In this document: positions 9,229-17,765 of the stretch, piece by piece | Position numbering within the stretch: the first letter of the stretch is position 1 | How the letters are laid out: every line of letters starts with the position of its first letter | Origin: Psilocybe azurescens | Lineage: Eukaryota; Basidiomycota; Agaricomycetes; Agaricales; Agrocybaceae | Direction of reading: 5' to 3' | NCBI GenBank assembly: GCA_023853785.1 | Contig: JAJIRX010000664.1 | Location: 1-21,602 of the forward strand | DNA length: 21,602 nucleotides | Notes under the pieces: generated by a model | The model's input: only the letters and a program-made list of their open reading frames with translations | Databases searched by the model: none | What the model was told of the DNA's origin: nothing | Position numbers and translations under genes: made by a program

Positions 9229-10516
9229 ATTCAATGGCAGACATACAGAAATAGGCAGCTTCCTCATGCCTTTTACTGGGATCTACATAAAATTGATGAG
9301 ACCGGGTTGGATCAACAAGGAAGTCACTGAATGAGGCATGGAGAAATTTTATGGGCTTCTGGTTGTCTGAGGCATCCACAACTGACAAAGGTCAATAAGG
9401 AGGAGCTGAACAGTGCCTGGGCTAAGTTGCATAAACTCCTCCAGATAATTGACTGACAGAGCTTCAATCCAAATTTTGGTAAATATAAAAGCCATCCCTA
9501 GAATTTGCAAGACTGTCTTGATATCTTTCACACCGGAAAGGATACTGATATATAGAGCATCAAGTTGAGCATATGGCCTATCGTCATTGACCGGAAGGAG
9601 ACCTTGAATGACTTTTGAGGCAATTGAGTGGATTGCATTGAGGCGAAGACACATATCTAATGATTGTTGCAGCGTAGATGAATTGACCTGATGATTTTGC
9701 GACCAATCCGGCGATGTCCTTCCCCGATGGCCATGAACCCGGAAGATGGGCGCGCATGATGTGCGTCTTTCGTATGTCACAAAACGAGTCTATCAGATAT
9801 AGCCTGATATCCTCTTTGGCCGATATGTGTCGTCGAGTGCAAGACGAAAAGTCAGACTGTGTAAAGGAGCGACAGAAAATGATGTGGTGAGATGATACTC
9901 TGGTCGGCTGGCAATGAGAAATTTGAAGGGGAGAGCCGATGGATGATGTTGGAGTGCATTCGCGATGGTATTTAAAACGGTGTTCTGAACGTCCGCTCCA
10001 TTGCATTCGTCGAGACCATCAATGATGATTAGGTTGGGAAACGGTGTCTCAGATGTGAAGCGCCCGGTGCTGGAAAGCTGAAGAAGAGGATCGACGAATA
10101 ATGTGCGAAATTGAGTATTGAAATTAAGCTGAAAGATTGCCGGATTGTTGTTCATAACCGCTTCAATTATTGGCTGGGATTCTGGAATATGTAACCATAA
10201 TTGGTAGGCTAACGTCGCGACGAAAGCCTTTTCGTTGTTTCGTCTGAGATCTGACCGAGAGAAAAAGAAACTGGCAAGCAGGCGATTCTTGCAGCCCATA
10301 GTTCTGCTAAGGTCTGGGCAATCGCCGATTTCCCAGCGCCTGCCGGACCATATAGCCAAAGCACGAAGTTATCCCATCCAAACTTCCGTATAAACAAATC
10401 CATGAGCTTCTGAAGGATGGCGGTACGAGTGTTTGGGTGGCATTTGGGAGGATCGAATCTCTCGCCTGAGTTATAGAGCGCCCCGAGAGATGCTGTTTCG
10501 ATCAGCCGATCTATTG

Positions 10517-10576
10517 CTGCCAGGAACATGAATTGAGATGTAAGCAATGCTGGTCGAAGCCAAGAAATGCACATAC
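10517..10576 (-). other. Intron 1 of NACHT gene, unit A
   Basis: 60 nt, GTATGTGC donor and CTGGCAG acceptor on the minus strand. Splicing joins the QYSVR codons to AIDRLIETASLGALYN in frame (GCA made from G plus CA), which supports the call. Confidence 0.75.
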
Positions 10577-10666
10577 CACGGACGCTGTACTGTGTACTCT
10601 GATTGTGCTGGTTGTGCTCCGTAAAGGTCCCCCGTTTATGATTACATTGTTCGCAGTTCTGAACAT

Positions 10667-11070
10667 TGCGAAAGCAGCTGCGGTATATTATATCTGCGCT
10701 GATACGATATGCTTATGCTGCCGGTTGTTAGGTTCAAGTGGCAGATAAGAGAGAAAAAGTCGGATAAGCGACAGAGTCCAGCAGGATAAGCACGATGAGA
10801 GTAGTGTGAAGACAAGTGGGGAAGCTGTGGGATATGAGTAACCACATACTCGCACGATGCTTCAAAATGACTGTGGCTCACATGTACAGCTTATCTGTTA
10901 TTTTAAGGTCAAATATATACGCATCATCGGTAATATCGCCCTGGGGACCACATACAGACTGATGGCGATGCTGTTGGAGTATAAAAGGATCTATCCCGGC
11001 TAACTCGTCTGCAACATGTGGCTCGAGTCTCCAAATGACAACCTTTGGACATAAGCCTAATGAGTTCATT
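10667..11070. other. 5' flank of NACHT gene, unit A
   Basis: Between the NACHT start and the poly-T region. It holds a 63-codon minus-strand frame (10878-11069) followed by a GTGAGC donor-like site, so an extra upstream exon is possible, but it has no recognisable domain. The matching part of unit B lies outside the window, so conservation cannot be tested here. Confidence 0.35.
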
Positions 11071-11820
11071 TAACGCCTGGTCGGATGAAACCAAATAAAT
11101 GATTAGCGGGACAAGAGAAAGGGAACTAAAGGAATGGTTAGAGCAGGAGAAAAAGGATGTTTCAACCGAACCTCAATCTGGTTTTATTTCCCTGAAAGAG
11201 CCAACAGGTTCGGACTTGCTTATGTACCTCACGAAAACGCATACCCCAGCCTTTCTCTTTTGTTTTTGTTTTTGTTTTTTTTTTTTTTTTTTTTAAAAAA
11301 AGAACCACCTCTCAAATCTCATAGACGTAATGAATTATAAGTCATAATCGTAAGGCATAAAAATTCGCACAAAATACGAAGAAACGCCGCCTTCAGGGTC
11401 TCTACACGCCTAATAAAATTCCTCCAATCCCAATCCCAATCCCCCTTCCCATCCATCCCACCTAATTTCATTCTCCTCCACGCAACGGTGGTTCAGACGC
11501 CCCCTTACAGCACACCCCAGGTGCACAACGCTTTTTGTGTACAAAAAACTAACAAACGAACGGAAACTATGAATTATACCCCATCTACCATCTACCATTC
11601 ACCCTCCACCACTCCACACTCCCTATCCCACCCCACGCACGCACGCATGCACGTACCGCCACAATTACGGCCTGATTTAGTATGCTCTCAGCGAGGAAGA
11701 AGGGGAAGGGAAGGGGAGGAGGAAAGGGATGCGAGATACAGGAGTCGGGAAGAGAAGGCGAAGGTGGGGTATGTAGAGTCGAGCGTGCAGAAGGAGATGT
11801 CGATGTCGATGTTGATTATT
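11071..11820. other. Junction region between the two units; no gene seen
   Basis: Low-complexity DNA between the 5' flank of the unit A NACHT gene and the 3' end of SEC61 copy 3. It contains T5G repeats and a 20-base T run, C/T-rich AATCCC repeats (about 11425-11450), a CACG run (about 11634-11655) and a purine-rich tract (11692-11730). Short frames here reflect this composition. Confidence 0.55.
11260..11301 (-). repeat. Poly-T/T5G tract (poly-A/A5C on minus strand)
   Basis: GTTTTTGTTTTTG runs into 20 T (11275-11294) and then 7 A (11295-11301). On the minus strand this reads as an A-rich tail with AAAAAC units, as at the 3' end of some non-LTR retroposons. I see no element body or target-site duplication around it, so a simple-sequence tract is equally likely. 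Confidence 0.6.
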
Positions 11821-13176
11821 TTATAGCATATCACCAAACGCAGCCATCTCAGGCCCGCCTGATTCGCGCGCATGCTGATCTCCTAGTCTACATTCACAAG
11901 AAATACATCCAAAGCAAATCAGCAATCGCATTTCTCTCACCCTCTCACCCTCCAAACGAGGGGAAAAGGGAAAAATAAGATAAAAATAAGCATAAAATAT
12001 ACAGCTATAAATAATAGAAACAGCCATCAAGATCCCCATGCCGCTATCAATTGCACCAGAAAGGTCCGCCGCTACAGAGAGCAAGCCCAGGATGGCCCTG
12101 CCAAATGCAGCCGCCGTCGGAATGACGCGCTTCAGATCCTTATACATTGAGCCTTCGTGGTGGCTGGCCATGACCTGGGTAGTTAGGAGAACCGTGAAAA
12201 ACGTCAGCCAAAATCCCAATATCCTTAGAAGAAGAAAAAAACAAAACTAACCGCCCAAACACCCAAAAATTTAACCAACAAGGTCCGCGCGAACTGAGTC
12301 GCCAGAATCTGCAACACAATAAACAAATAGCTCGTCAACGTACTCTGCAGCGTGATGGCGCCTTCAAACTTACTTCCATGGCCAACATTCACAGTGGTAG
12401 GTGAGAACACTTTCCAGACGATCGACTCGCAAGTTTTCGTTGCAGTGAACAGGTTGATGCCTGATTCCAGACCGTACTCCTTCTAAAGGAGCTCGTCGAG
12501 AAGGATCACGATGAGCATGTTGACGATGAACTGAATGATGGGCAAGAGGCAGACGCCGGTGTCGAGGTCGGACGGTTGACCATAGAGCCCTGTCAAGACG
12601 TAGACAGTCGCTTGGCTGAGGGAGATGATGAGAGCGAAGGCTGCGAAAAATTAGTCAGTATGTGTGCTTCGTACATGCGCATATATAAATAACGAAGGGA
12701 TTGGAGAAAGGGAAGGGTGCAGATGAGGGATGATTGGTACGTACACGATACAAGACCACACGACACTCAGATTTCTGGGCACCACTAAACAATGCCCGAT
12801 CCTCCTTAAGACTGAAATCCACATCGAAAAGGTTCGCACTCACCGAAAGCTGCATGATCATTCCCGAAGTGCTAATAGGCATGATTCCAAGTTGTATGAG
12901 CGTTCCACGGTTAGAGGCCAGGATGACCCTCATCCAGGAGACCGAGTCGGAGGTGTCGGAGGACATGATACCGTACAGGGGCACTTGCGAGCACACCAGG
13001 AAGATAAGGAGTGTTAACGCCGTCCATAGTACCTTTTGGTTGAACGGGACCTTATCATACAAGGGTCAGTACGTGTTATGTGGTGTTTAATGAAAGGAAA
13101 CGTACTTTGCGATCGGGTGAGAAAACTTCTGGTAGTATGGATAAGAAACGCCGGACGAGGTTAAGAAACCGAATAC
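11821..13176 (-). pseudogene. SEC61A-like: SEC61 alpha pseudogene, copy 3 (type 1), one exon missing
   Basis: The best-preserved type 1 copy. Minus-strand exons: 13106-13176 (RFLNLVRRFLSILPEVFSPDRK), 12771-13050 ([20 protein letters not shown] to [15 protein letters not shown]), 12252-12640 ([37 protein letters not shown], NLxVK-type segment ending KFLGVW), 12003-12174 ([43 protein letters not shown]) and 11821-11882 ([18 protein letters not shown]). Introns: 13051-13105, 12641-12770, 12175-12251, 11883-12002. Lesions: TAG in place of Gln at 12483-12485; donor of the 12641-12770 intron begins CT instead of GT (12770); about 90 codons deleted near 12350 (GAI joined directly to LQSTLTS); the exon for the loop 8/TM9 region (SGIAYYMSPPHT to KQLKDQQ in the family) is gone. 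It is a near-complete but dead gene. Confidence 0.95.
12175..12251 (-). other. Hybrid intron in SEC61 copy 3
   Basis: 77 nt with GTTAGT donor, GGCTGAC branch-like motif and ACCCAG acceptor. Its 5' part matches the intron after LGVW in copies 1 and 4 (518-620, 16331-16428). Its 3' end matches the intron before VMAG in copy 1 (141-about 175). The exon between these two introns in copy 1 (311-517) is absent here. Confidence 0.75.
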
Positions 13177-13520
13177 TCAAGCCAAAACCCTCGCGTGTCC
13201 CTATGCCGGTCGCGGTTAAGCCCTGTTCTTATTATTCCTCGCCCTCCCCTCCCACCCCCTCGTTTTTGTCGTCAAATGTTCGCCCCTACTCGCACCCTCC
13301 GCGCTGCCAGCGCCTCTCATCCTTGGGCCTCCTAGTGCTCGTGTAGCGCCTGTTGTTATTGTGGAAGATAATGATGATAATGGTGACGTCACCACTGCAC
13401 TTTCGACGTTGACTTCAACTACAACATTGGCCTCGGATTCGAAGTATCGCCATGGATCTGGAATCCGCGTCGTTAGTGCTCCGAGCTCGAGGTGCTGTGG
13501 CTGCTCCCATTTGTCAAGGG
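13177..13520. other. SEC61 copy 3 upstream region with a B-specific insert
   Basis: 13180-13335 matches the region before copy 1 (1516-1660), including the CT-rich tract and a plus-strand ATG at 13275 that opens only a 19-codon frame. About 13345-13515 has no match in unit A, where a different 105-base segment (1662-1766) lies in the same place. The insert keeps a plus-strand open frame (13361-13690) with no recognisable domain. It may be a remnant of a different exon of a divergent gene, or filler DNA. Confidence 0.4.
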
Positions 13521-14320
13521 GTAGAGATCGATGTGCAGTTCTTCGAAGGGTCGTGTTGTGGGTGTGGCTGAGGCTGTGTGCGCGGGCTGAGGATGATGAA
13601 GCACAGATTGGTGACGGAGATGGTGGGGGATGGGCGACAGAGAGGTTGACCGTTGAAACGTTGACGCGTGACGTCATGAATTGGCATTGATCTGATCAAT
13701 CGTAATAAGTCAGAAAGATAAGATAAGACAGTGGGACCACGTCAATACGAGCAGCTTTCTTTCTCGTCTGAGCGGTCTATCCTACTCTGCCACTCTCGCT
13801 TATCCCCGCAGCACCATTCCAATACCTCTCGTGCTGCCCACATCATATATCGGCGTACCTTTTTTAACATTACAACCCAACAAATAACACACGCAATAAA
13901 GCGCCATCCGCTGAAACCTACCATCCAAGTTGGACTGCATTCAGTACCATGTTCAAATATCGTCTCCTTTGCCTCACATCTTCGGCCCTCCGCCTTGTTT
14001 GGCATATGAGTTGATTGTCGCATAAGTACGGCGCGTGTTTGATTTACCAGCCGCCTGACTTGTATCGAATCTCCTCCCGCTATCTTGCCGTGCCTGTTCT
14101 CTGTGAGGTAACGATGATCTCTTTCGGGACCGGCGGCCTGTGGATTACAATTTGTTGGAGGGACGCATGAAAAACTGGATGCGTGCAATATTAAATTTAA
14201 GGCAAGGTTGAGGAGAAGAGGCTGAGAAGACTCGGAGAGGAGTATCTGAATCAGGTCCGTGCTGTGTGCAATGTACGGCCTATTATGTGTGTAGTCTTAC
14301 ATGTATGTTGAACAATTCCT
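13521..14320. other. Gene-poor block, counterpart of 1780-2560
   Basis: No gene supported. It is collinear with unit A with many indels. The conserved landmark CTATCTTGCCGTGCCTGTTC lies at 2339-2358 and 14080-14099. Confidence 0.6.
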
Positions 14321-14790
14321 ATCCATTCAAATCCATCCACACCTTAACGTTTTAACCTCCACCACACACACCATAAGCACACGATATCAAGCACAGTCGG
14401 TTTGACCATTTCACGGGTTCCCCCCTCGTCGAGGAAGAAGACACGGAACAGATCTTCCTGTTAATCAACACCAAAATGTTCTCCGCATGGAGCATTGGTG
14501 GCATCGGCTCAATGTGTGCAACAGCGTTAATGAGAGCTTTGCTTGAGATCAGGACCGAGGAGCGATTAACGGACAGGTGCTCGGGATTATGCTGAAGACG
14601 AGGAGGGGTTTCTCGTGCAGAAGATGTACTCCAGTATGAATCATGCTCGGTCGTGAAATGGTACTCTGGGCTCTGTTTCCATGGACTGTTTATTGAGGGG
14701 GAACTATGTGTAAGTGCACCTAATCCCTGCTCCTGCCTGGATGGACCAATAGCACGTAAGATTCCTATCCCATTTGGTCAGTTTGGAAAC
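14321..14790 (+). other. B-specific segment with a 62-codon frame
   Basis: This segment replaces 2565-2800 of unit A. A plus-strand frame from about 14410 to a TGA at 14593-14595 has coding-like composition (DTEQIFLLINTKMFSAWSIG, then ATALMRALLEIRTEERL), with an ATG at 14476. It lacks a clear start context, neighbours or a recognisable domain. It may be an exon fragment of a gene inserted in unit B or lost from unit A. Weak call. Confidence 0.25.
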
Positions 14791-15054
14791 TGACTCGTAT
14801 AGCGAGTCGATTTTGAACTCAATTCTCACAGAACCACCGGATTTATGGGAGAGAAATCAAAGCTGGCTTCGAGTTCGAATATTATGGCACGATTTGACCT
14901 CCATCATGCATAGCGTACATTTGCTATGACTGACTATAGTCTCCGTTCAATAGAATCTTCTTCGGAAAGCTTACGACAATGCATATCTAGCTCGTAAGAT
15001 GCTACTTCTGTATGAAGGCAAACGCGTTTTAGTGAAGGAAAGGCGTCCCAAACC

Positions 15055-15547
15055 ATGTTCAACTTCTTTGCATCTTTTGCTACTCTTCTCACCACCGCCA
15101 TCGCTGCTTTGGCCGCCCCCAAAGGTCTGGCGAGAACCCTGGAACCATTCCAGTCGTTGTCTCAGCACCCATCGGCTTCAACATGTACATTGTCCATCCT
15201 CGACGGACCGGTCTGAAATCACTGACACTGTACTTATAGCACGTCTCTTGGAGTCTACGGCTCTGGAATCGACATGCTTCCTCCTCACCCGTTCGTGTAA
15301 CCTCGCTACAGATTTGTTCTATTCGGATGCGGGCAAGGTATGGTGAGCATCCTCACTGCGTCGTAGCAGGCGACTGTATCGTGCAGGTGTATATGAATGC
15401 TGCTCTTTCTGTTGGATTTTGTCTCGCTTGTTGTAAAGATAATGAAATCTATTTATACACGAAAAAGAGCGTAGTTGAAATTTTCTAACACTTTTGCTAA
15501 TATTTTGGCAGAGTTTAACCCTCCCCGAAGGGCAATGGAGGGCATAA
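15055..15547 (+). pseudogene. Small secreted protein gene, unit B copy, with stops
   Basis: Counterpart of 3153-3638. ATG at 15055 opens the same signal peptide type (MFNFFASFATLLTTAIAALA) and continues in frame to TLSILDGPV, where a TGA replaces the Trp codon of unit A. More in-frame stops follow, including TAA near 15298 and TAG near 15364. The candidate intron 15387-15513 and the final PEGQWRA-stop exon (15514-15547) are preserved. Unit B keeps the reading frame that unit A lost early, and unit A keeps the frame that unit B lost late. Together they define an ancestral secreted protein of about 120 residues. This copy is a pseudogene. Confidence 0.6.
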
Positions 15548-15885
15548 TCGGTTTATCTACAGCCGCATCACAGTCCGTACCTAACCATCACCAACTGAAG
15601 CCCGAAGACTCAGCCTAAGCCTCAGCCCCTAACAGCGCTAATCCTCCCCAATATCTATCCAGCGTGGCTACAAAAGTTTCCAGCTACCGTACTACACACT
15701 CTGCGAGAATTTACAGGTCAGTTTACCACAAGAATGAATAGCGAGATGAACAAATACCTTTGTCGTCGTAACCCTAACCCGATAGCACATTAACATCCAT
15801 TCTCTACGCATGGATGTCAGCGTAATCCAACGAATGAAATCAGCTCTGAGACTTACCAAAAGACTTAAGGAAGCATCTTTCATGA
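15548..15885. other. Downstream region of secreted-protein copy B
   Basis: Matches 3639-3930 and then a short private stretch (15840-15885) leads straight into the repeat-family segment. The 1.1-kb insert of unit A is absent. No gene seen. Confidence 0.5.
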
Positions 15886-16180
15886 TGTGTCAAGCCTAGG
15901 CCACAATCCAATAGCCTCCGCAACGCGTCGCAATGTTCCTGTCAGGCCAACCGAGTGAATCCGACATTTGATAGAACGAGAGTCGATGTAATGATCCACA
16001 GTTTGCAGGAAATCGATATTTTGCGTCAACACAAAGCGTTCCACGATGAATGTTGGTCAGGACCGGCAGCATTCGCACGGACCACAGACGCGGTGAACGA
16101 GACCTGCGTTAGGTTGAATGGGACGCGGAACAACTACGATGTCCAGGTCAGAAAAATGAACATAAAAAGTAATATAAACA
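15886..16180 (-). other. Repeat-family segment fused to the 3' side of SEC61 copy 4
   Basis: About 15886-16080 matches 5060-5250. 16081-16180 continues on the minus strand with a CTGACC branch-like motif and a TAG acceptor-like end (about 16135), then FRVPFNLTQVSFTASVVRAN-type codons. Together with the GTGACT after the SEC61 LFS codons (about 16185) this could form an intron joining SEC61 to a foreign exon. The true last SEC61 exons (KTWIEVSG to the C-terminus) are missing. Confidence 0.4.
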
Positions 16181-16189
16181 GTCACTGAA

Positions 16190-17560
16190 CAGCGCACACG
16201 CACTGAGAATGAAGGCGATGTAGATCGCGGTGTGGATCAGGTCCAGTACGGCTTCTTTGTGCGTGTGCGGTGGGGATATGTAGTACGCAATTCCACTTAT
16301 CGCGCGGACCTGCGGGGAGTCTTTGAGGGGCTGCGAATCCGAGGGAAGGTAAGGGAGAAAGTAGCAAAAAAGGGTGAAAACAGGTCAGCCAAAATCCCAA
16401 TATCATTAGAGAAAAAAACCAAACTAACCTCCCAAACACCCCAAACCTACTAACAAGTTCCGCGTGAACCGAGTTGCTAGCACCTGCGACACAATGAACA
16501 CATTGCTTGTCAGCGCGATCTACAGCATGGTGGGGTACAACCCCGCGGGCCTCTGAACCGATTGCTCACCATCGGAATCTCAATCCTAAATCCCTGCAAG
16601 TAGATCACTACCGCGAAAATAATGACGGTCGAGATCAGGGGCATCAAATTCGGCAACCGCTCCTCCAGAATGTCTCCCGGAGCGCCCGGCTTTATGGTGC
16701 CAGGTAAAGAGCAGATGAGAGAGCGCGACGAGCGTGCCTTCGAGGCCGCTCCCGCGACCGATGTTCACAGTGGTAGGCAGTGGAGATAAGAACGTCTTGT
16801 ACAGGATGGACTCGCATATGAGCGTCGCGCTGAACAGATTGATACCAGATCTGAGGCCGTACCCTTTGCAGGAGCTCGTTCAGGACAGTCACGATCAGGG
16901 CCGCGGCGATGCACCGGATGATGAGCAACAGGCAGACCCCGGCGCGCAGGTCGGACGGCTGGCCGTACAGCCCTGTGAGCACATAGACAGCCGCCTGGCC
17001 GAGGGCGATGATGAGAGCAAACACTGAGACATTTTAGTCAGTGTGTGTGCTTCGCGTGTGTGCATATATGGATGAAGAGATTTGAGAAAAAGAGAAGAGT
17101 GCGGATGGAGGAAGGATGGAATGTACATAACACAAGACGACATGTCACTCACGTTTCTGAGCACAACTGAACAACGCCCGATCCTCCTTAAGACTGAAAT
17201 CGACATCGATAAGGTTTGCACCCGCCAAATGCGCCACGATCATTCCTGAAGTAATGATAGGCCCGATACCGAGTTCCATCAGCGTTCCACGGTTAGAGGC
17301 GATGATGACGCGCATTCAGTAGAGCGAGTCGGACGAGTCGGAGGACATTATAACTTACAGCGGAACTTGCGAGCACACCATGAAGATAAGGAGTGTTACT
17401 GCCGTCCATGGTACTTTTGGTTGAATGATACCTTGTGATGAGGGTCAGTACGTGTTGTGTGGAGTTTAACAAAGGAAACGTACTTTGCAATCCGGAGATG
17501 AAACTTCTTGTAGTATGGGTAAGAAAGGCCGGACGAGATCAGCGAGCATGAAAAGGGGAG
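16190..17560 (-). pseudogene. SEC61A-like: SEC61 alpha pseudogene, copy 4 (type 2), most complete central region
   Basis: Minus-strand exons: 17484-17560 (DLVRPFLPILQEVSSPDCK), 17153-17431 ([48 protein letters not shown], with indels in its first third), 16429-17023 ([82 protein letters not shown]) and about 16190-16330 (PLKDSPQVRAISGIAYYISP, HTAIYIAFILSACALFS). Introns: 17432-17483, 17024-17152 (intact GTGAGT donor), 16331-16428. Unlike copies 1 and 3 it keeps the segment around TM5-TM6. Lesions: small deletions in the LLQKGYG region (about 16865), further shifts near 16670, a small deletion next to a TAG in place of Gln near 16525, and loss of all exons after SACALFS. A pseudogene; the family is certain. 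Confidence 0.95.
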
Positions 17561-17765
17561 AGATGGAGAAGGAATGAGGGTACGGAAGGCTCACGCGAAA
17601 AGAGCTCGGCACACTTACTTAATCATTTCGGTGACCGGAAGCGGGTGACTGGGGCACGCGGTCACGATTCTTAAGCCAAAGCCCTCGCGCATCTCGCTAC
17701 GCGTGTCGCGGTTGAGCCCTCTTCTTCATCTCCTTCCTCCCGCCTCTCTTCCTCTTCCTCTTCGT
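17561..17765 (-). promoter_or_regulatory. Upstream region of SEC61 copy 4
   Basis: Counterpart of 5826-6050: ATG (about 17616) directly before a GTAAGTGTGCC donor-like site, a GC-rich part and the CT-rich tract at 17715-17765. If the ATG and donor are original, the first coding exon was only a few codons long and was followed by an intron of about 80 nt. The acceptor before DLVRPF is no longer visible. Confidence 0.4.

Larger units (their letters stand above)
7975..10666 (-). pseudogene. NACHT-domain (STAND) NTPase, unit A copy, frameshifted
   Basis: NACHT proteins are signal-transducing NTPases. In fungi they are NLR-like and are implicated in non-self recognition and regulated cell death. 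The likely start is ATG at 10664-10666, giving MFRTANNVIINGG, the N-terminal motif common in Agaricomycete NACHT proteins. In order follow ERFDPPKCHPNTR, Walker A GPAGAGKS (10326-10349), ASFFFSR, Walker B LIIIDGLDEC (10003-10032), KFLIASRPE, LPGSWPS, LVAKSSGQFIYA, KFLHASFSDFLVDPTRS, then an alpha-helical C-terminal region of about 350 residues with no obvious WD40, ankyrin or TPR repeats. Introns: 10517-10576, 9169-9228, 8878-8941. The intact ancestor would be roughly 830 residues. Single-base shifts are seen near 10630, 10285, 9815, 9614 (an extra A against unit B), 9388 and about 8370, so no single frame covers the protein. Either a pseudogene or, less likely, a gene with assembly indels. 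Confidence 0.9.
1..11820. repeat. Segmental duplication, unit A
   Basis: Head-to-tail partner of 11821-21602. Correspondences by landmark: 7 to 12041; 1113 to 12771; 1391 to 13051; 3153 to 15055; 3605 to 15514; 5423 to 17153; 5703 to 17432; 6131 to 17850; 9169 to 20897; 9878 to 21602. Private DNA in A: 1662-1766, 2565-2800, 3930-5060. Confidence 0.9.

Noticed and set aside
11682..11978. 98-codon plus-strand frame
   Set aside because: Starts in a purine-rich tract and runs antisense into the SEC61 copy 3 last exon and intron. A shadow frame.
1..17560. Processed (retro-) pseudogene origin for the SEC61 copies
   Set aside because: All copies keep introns at the same positions and share upstream DNA. 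The poly-T tract at 11275 is over 500 bases from the nearest SEC61 stop codon.
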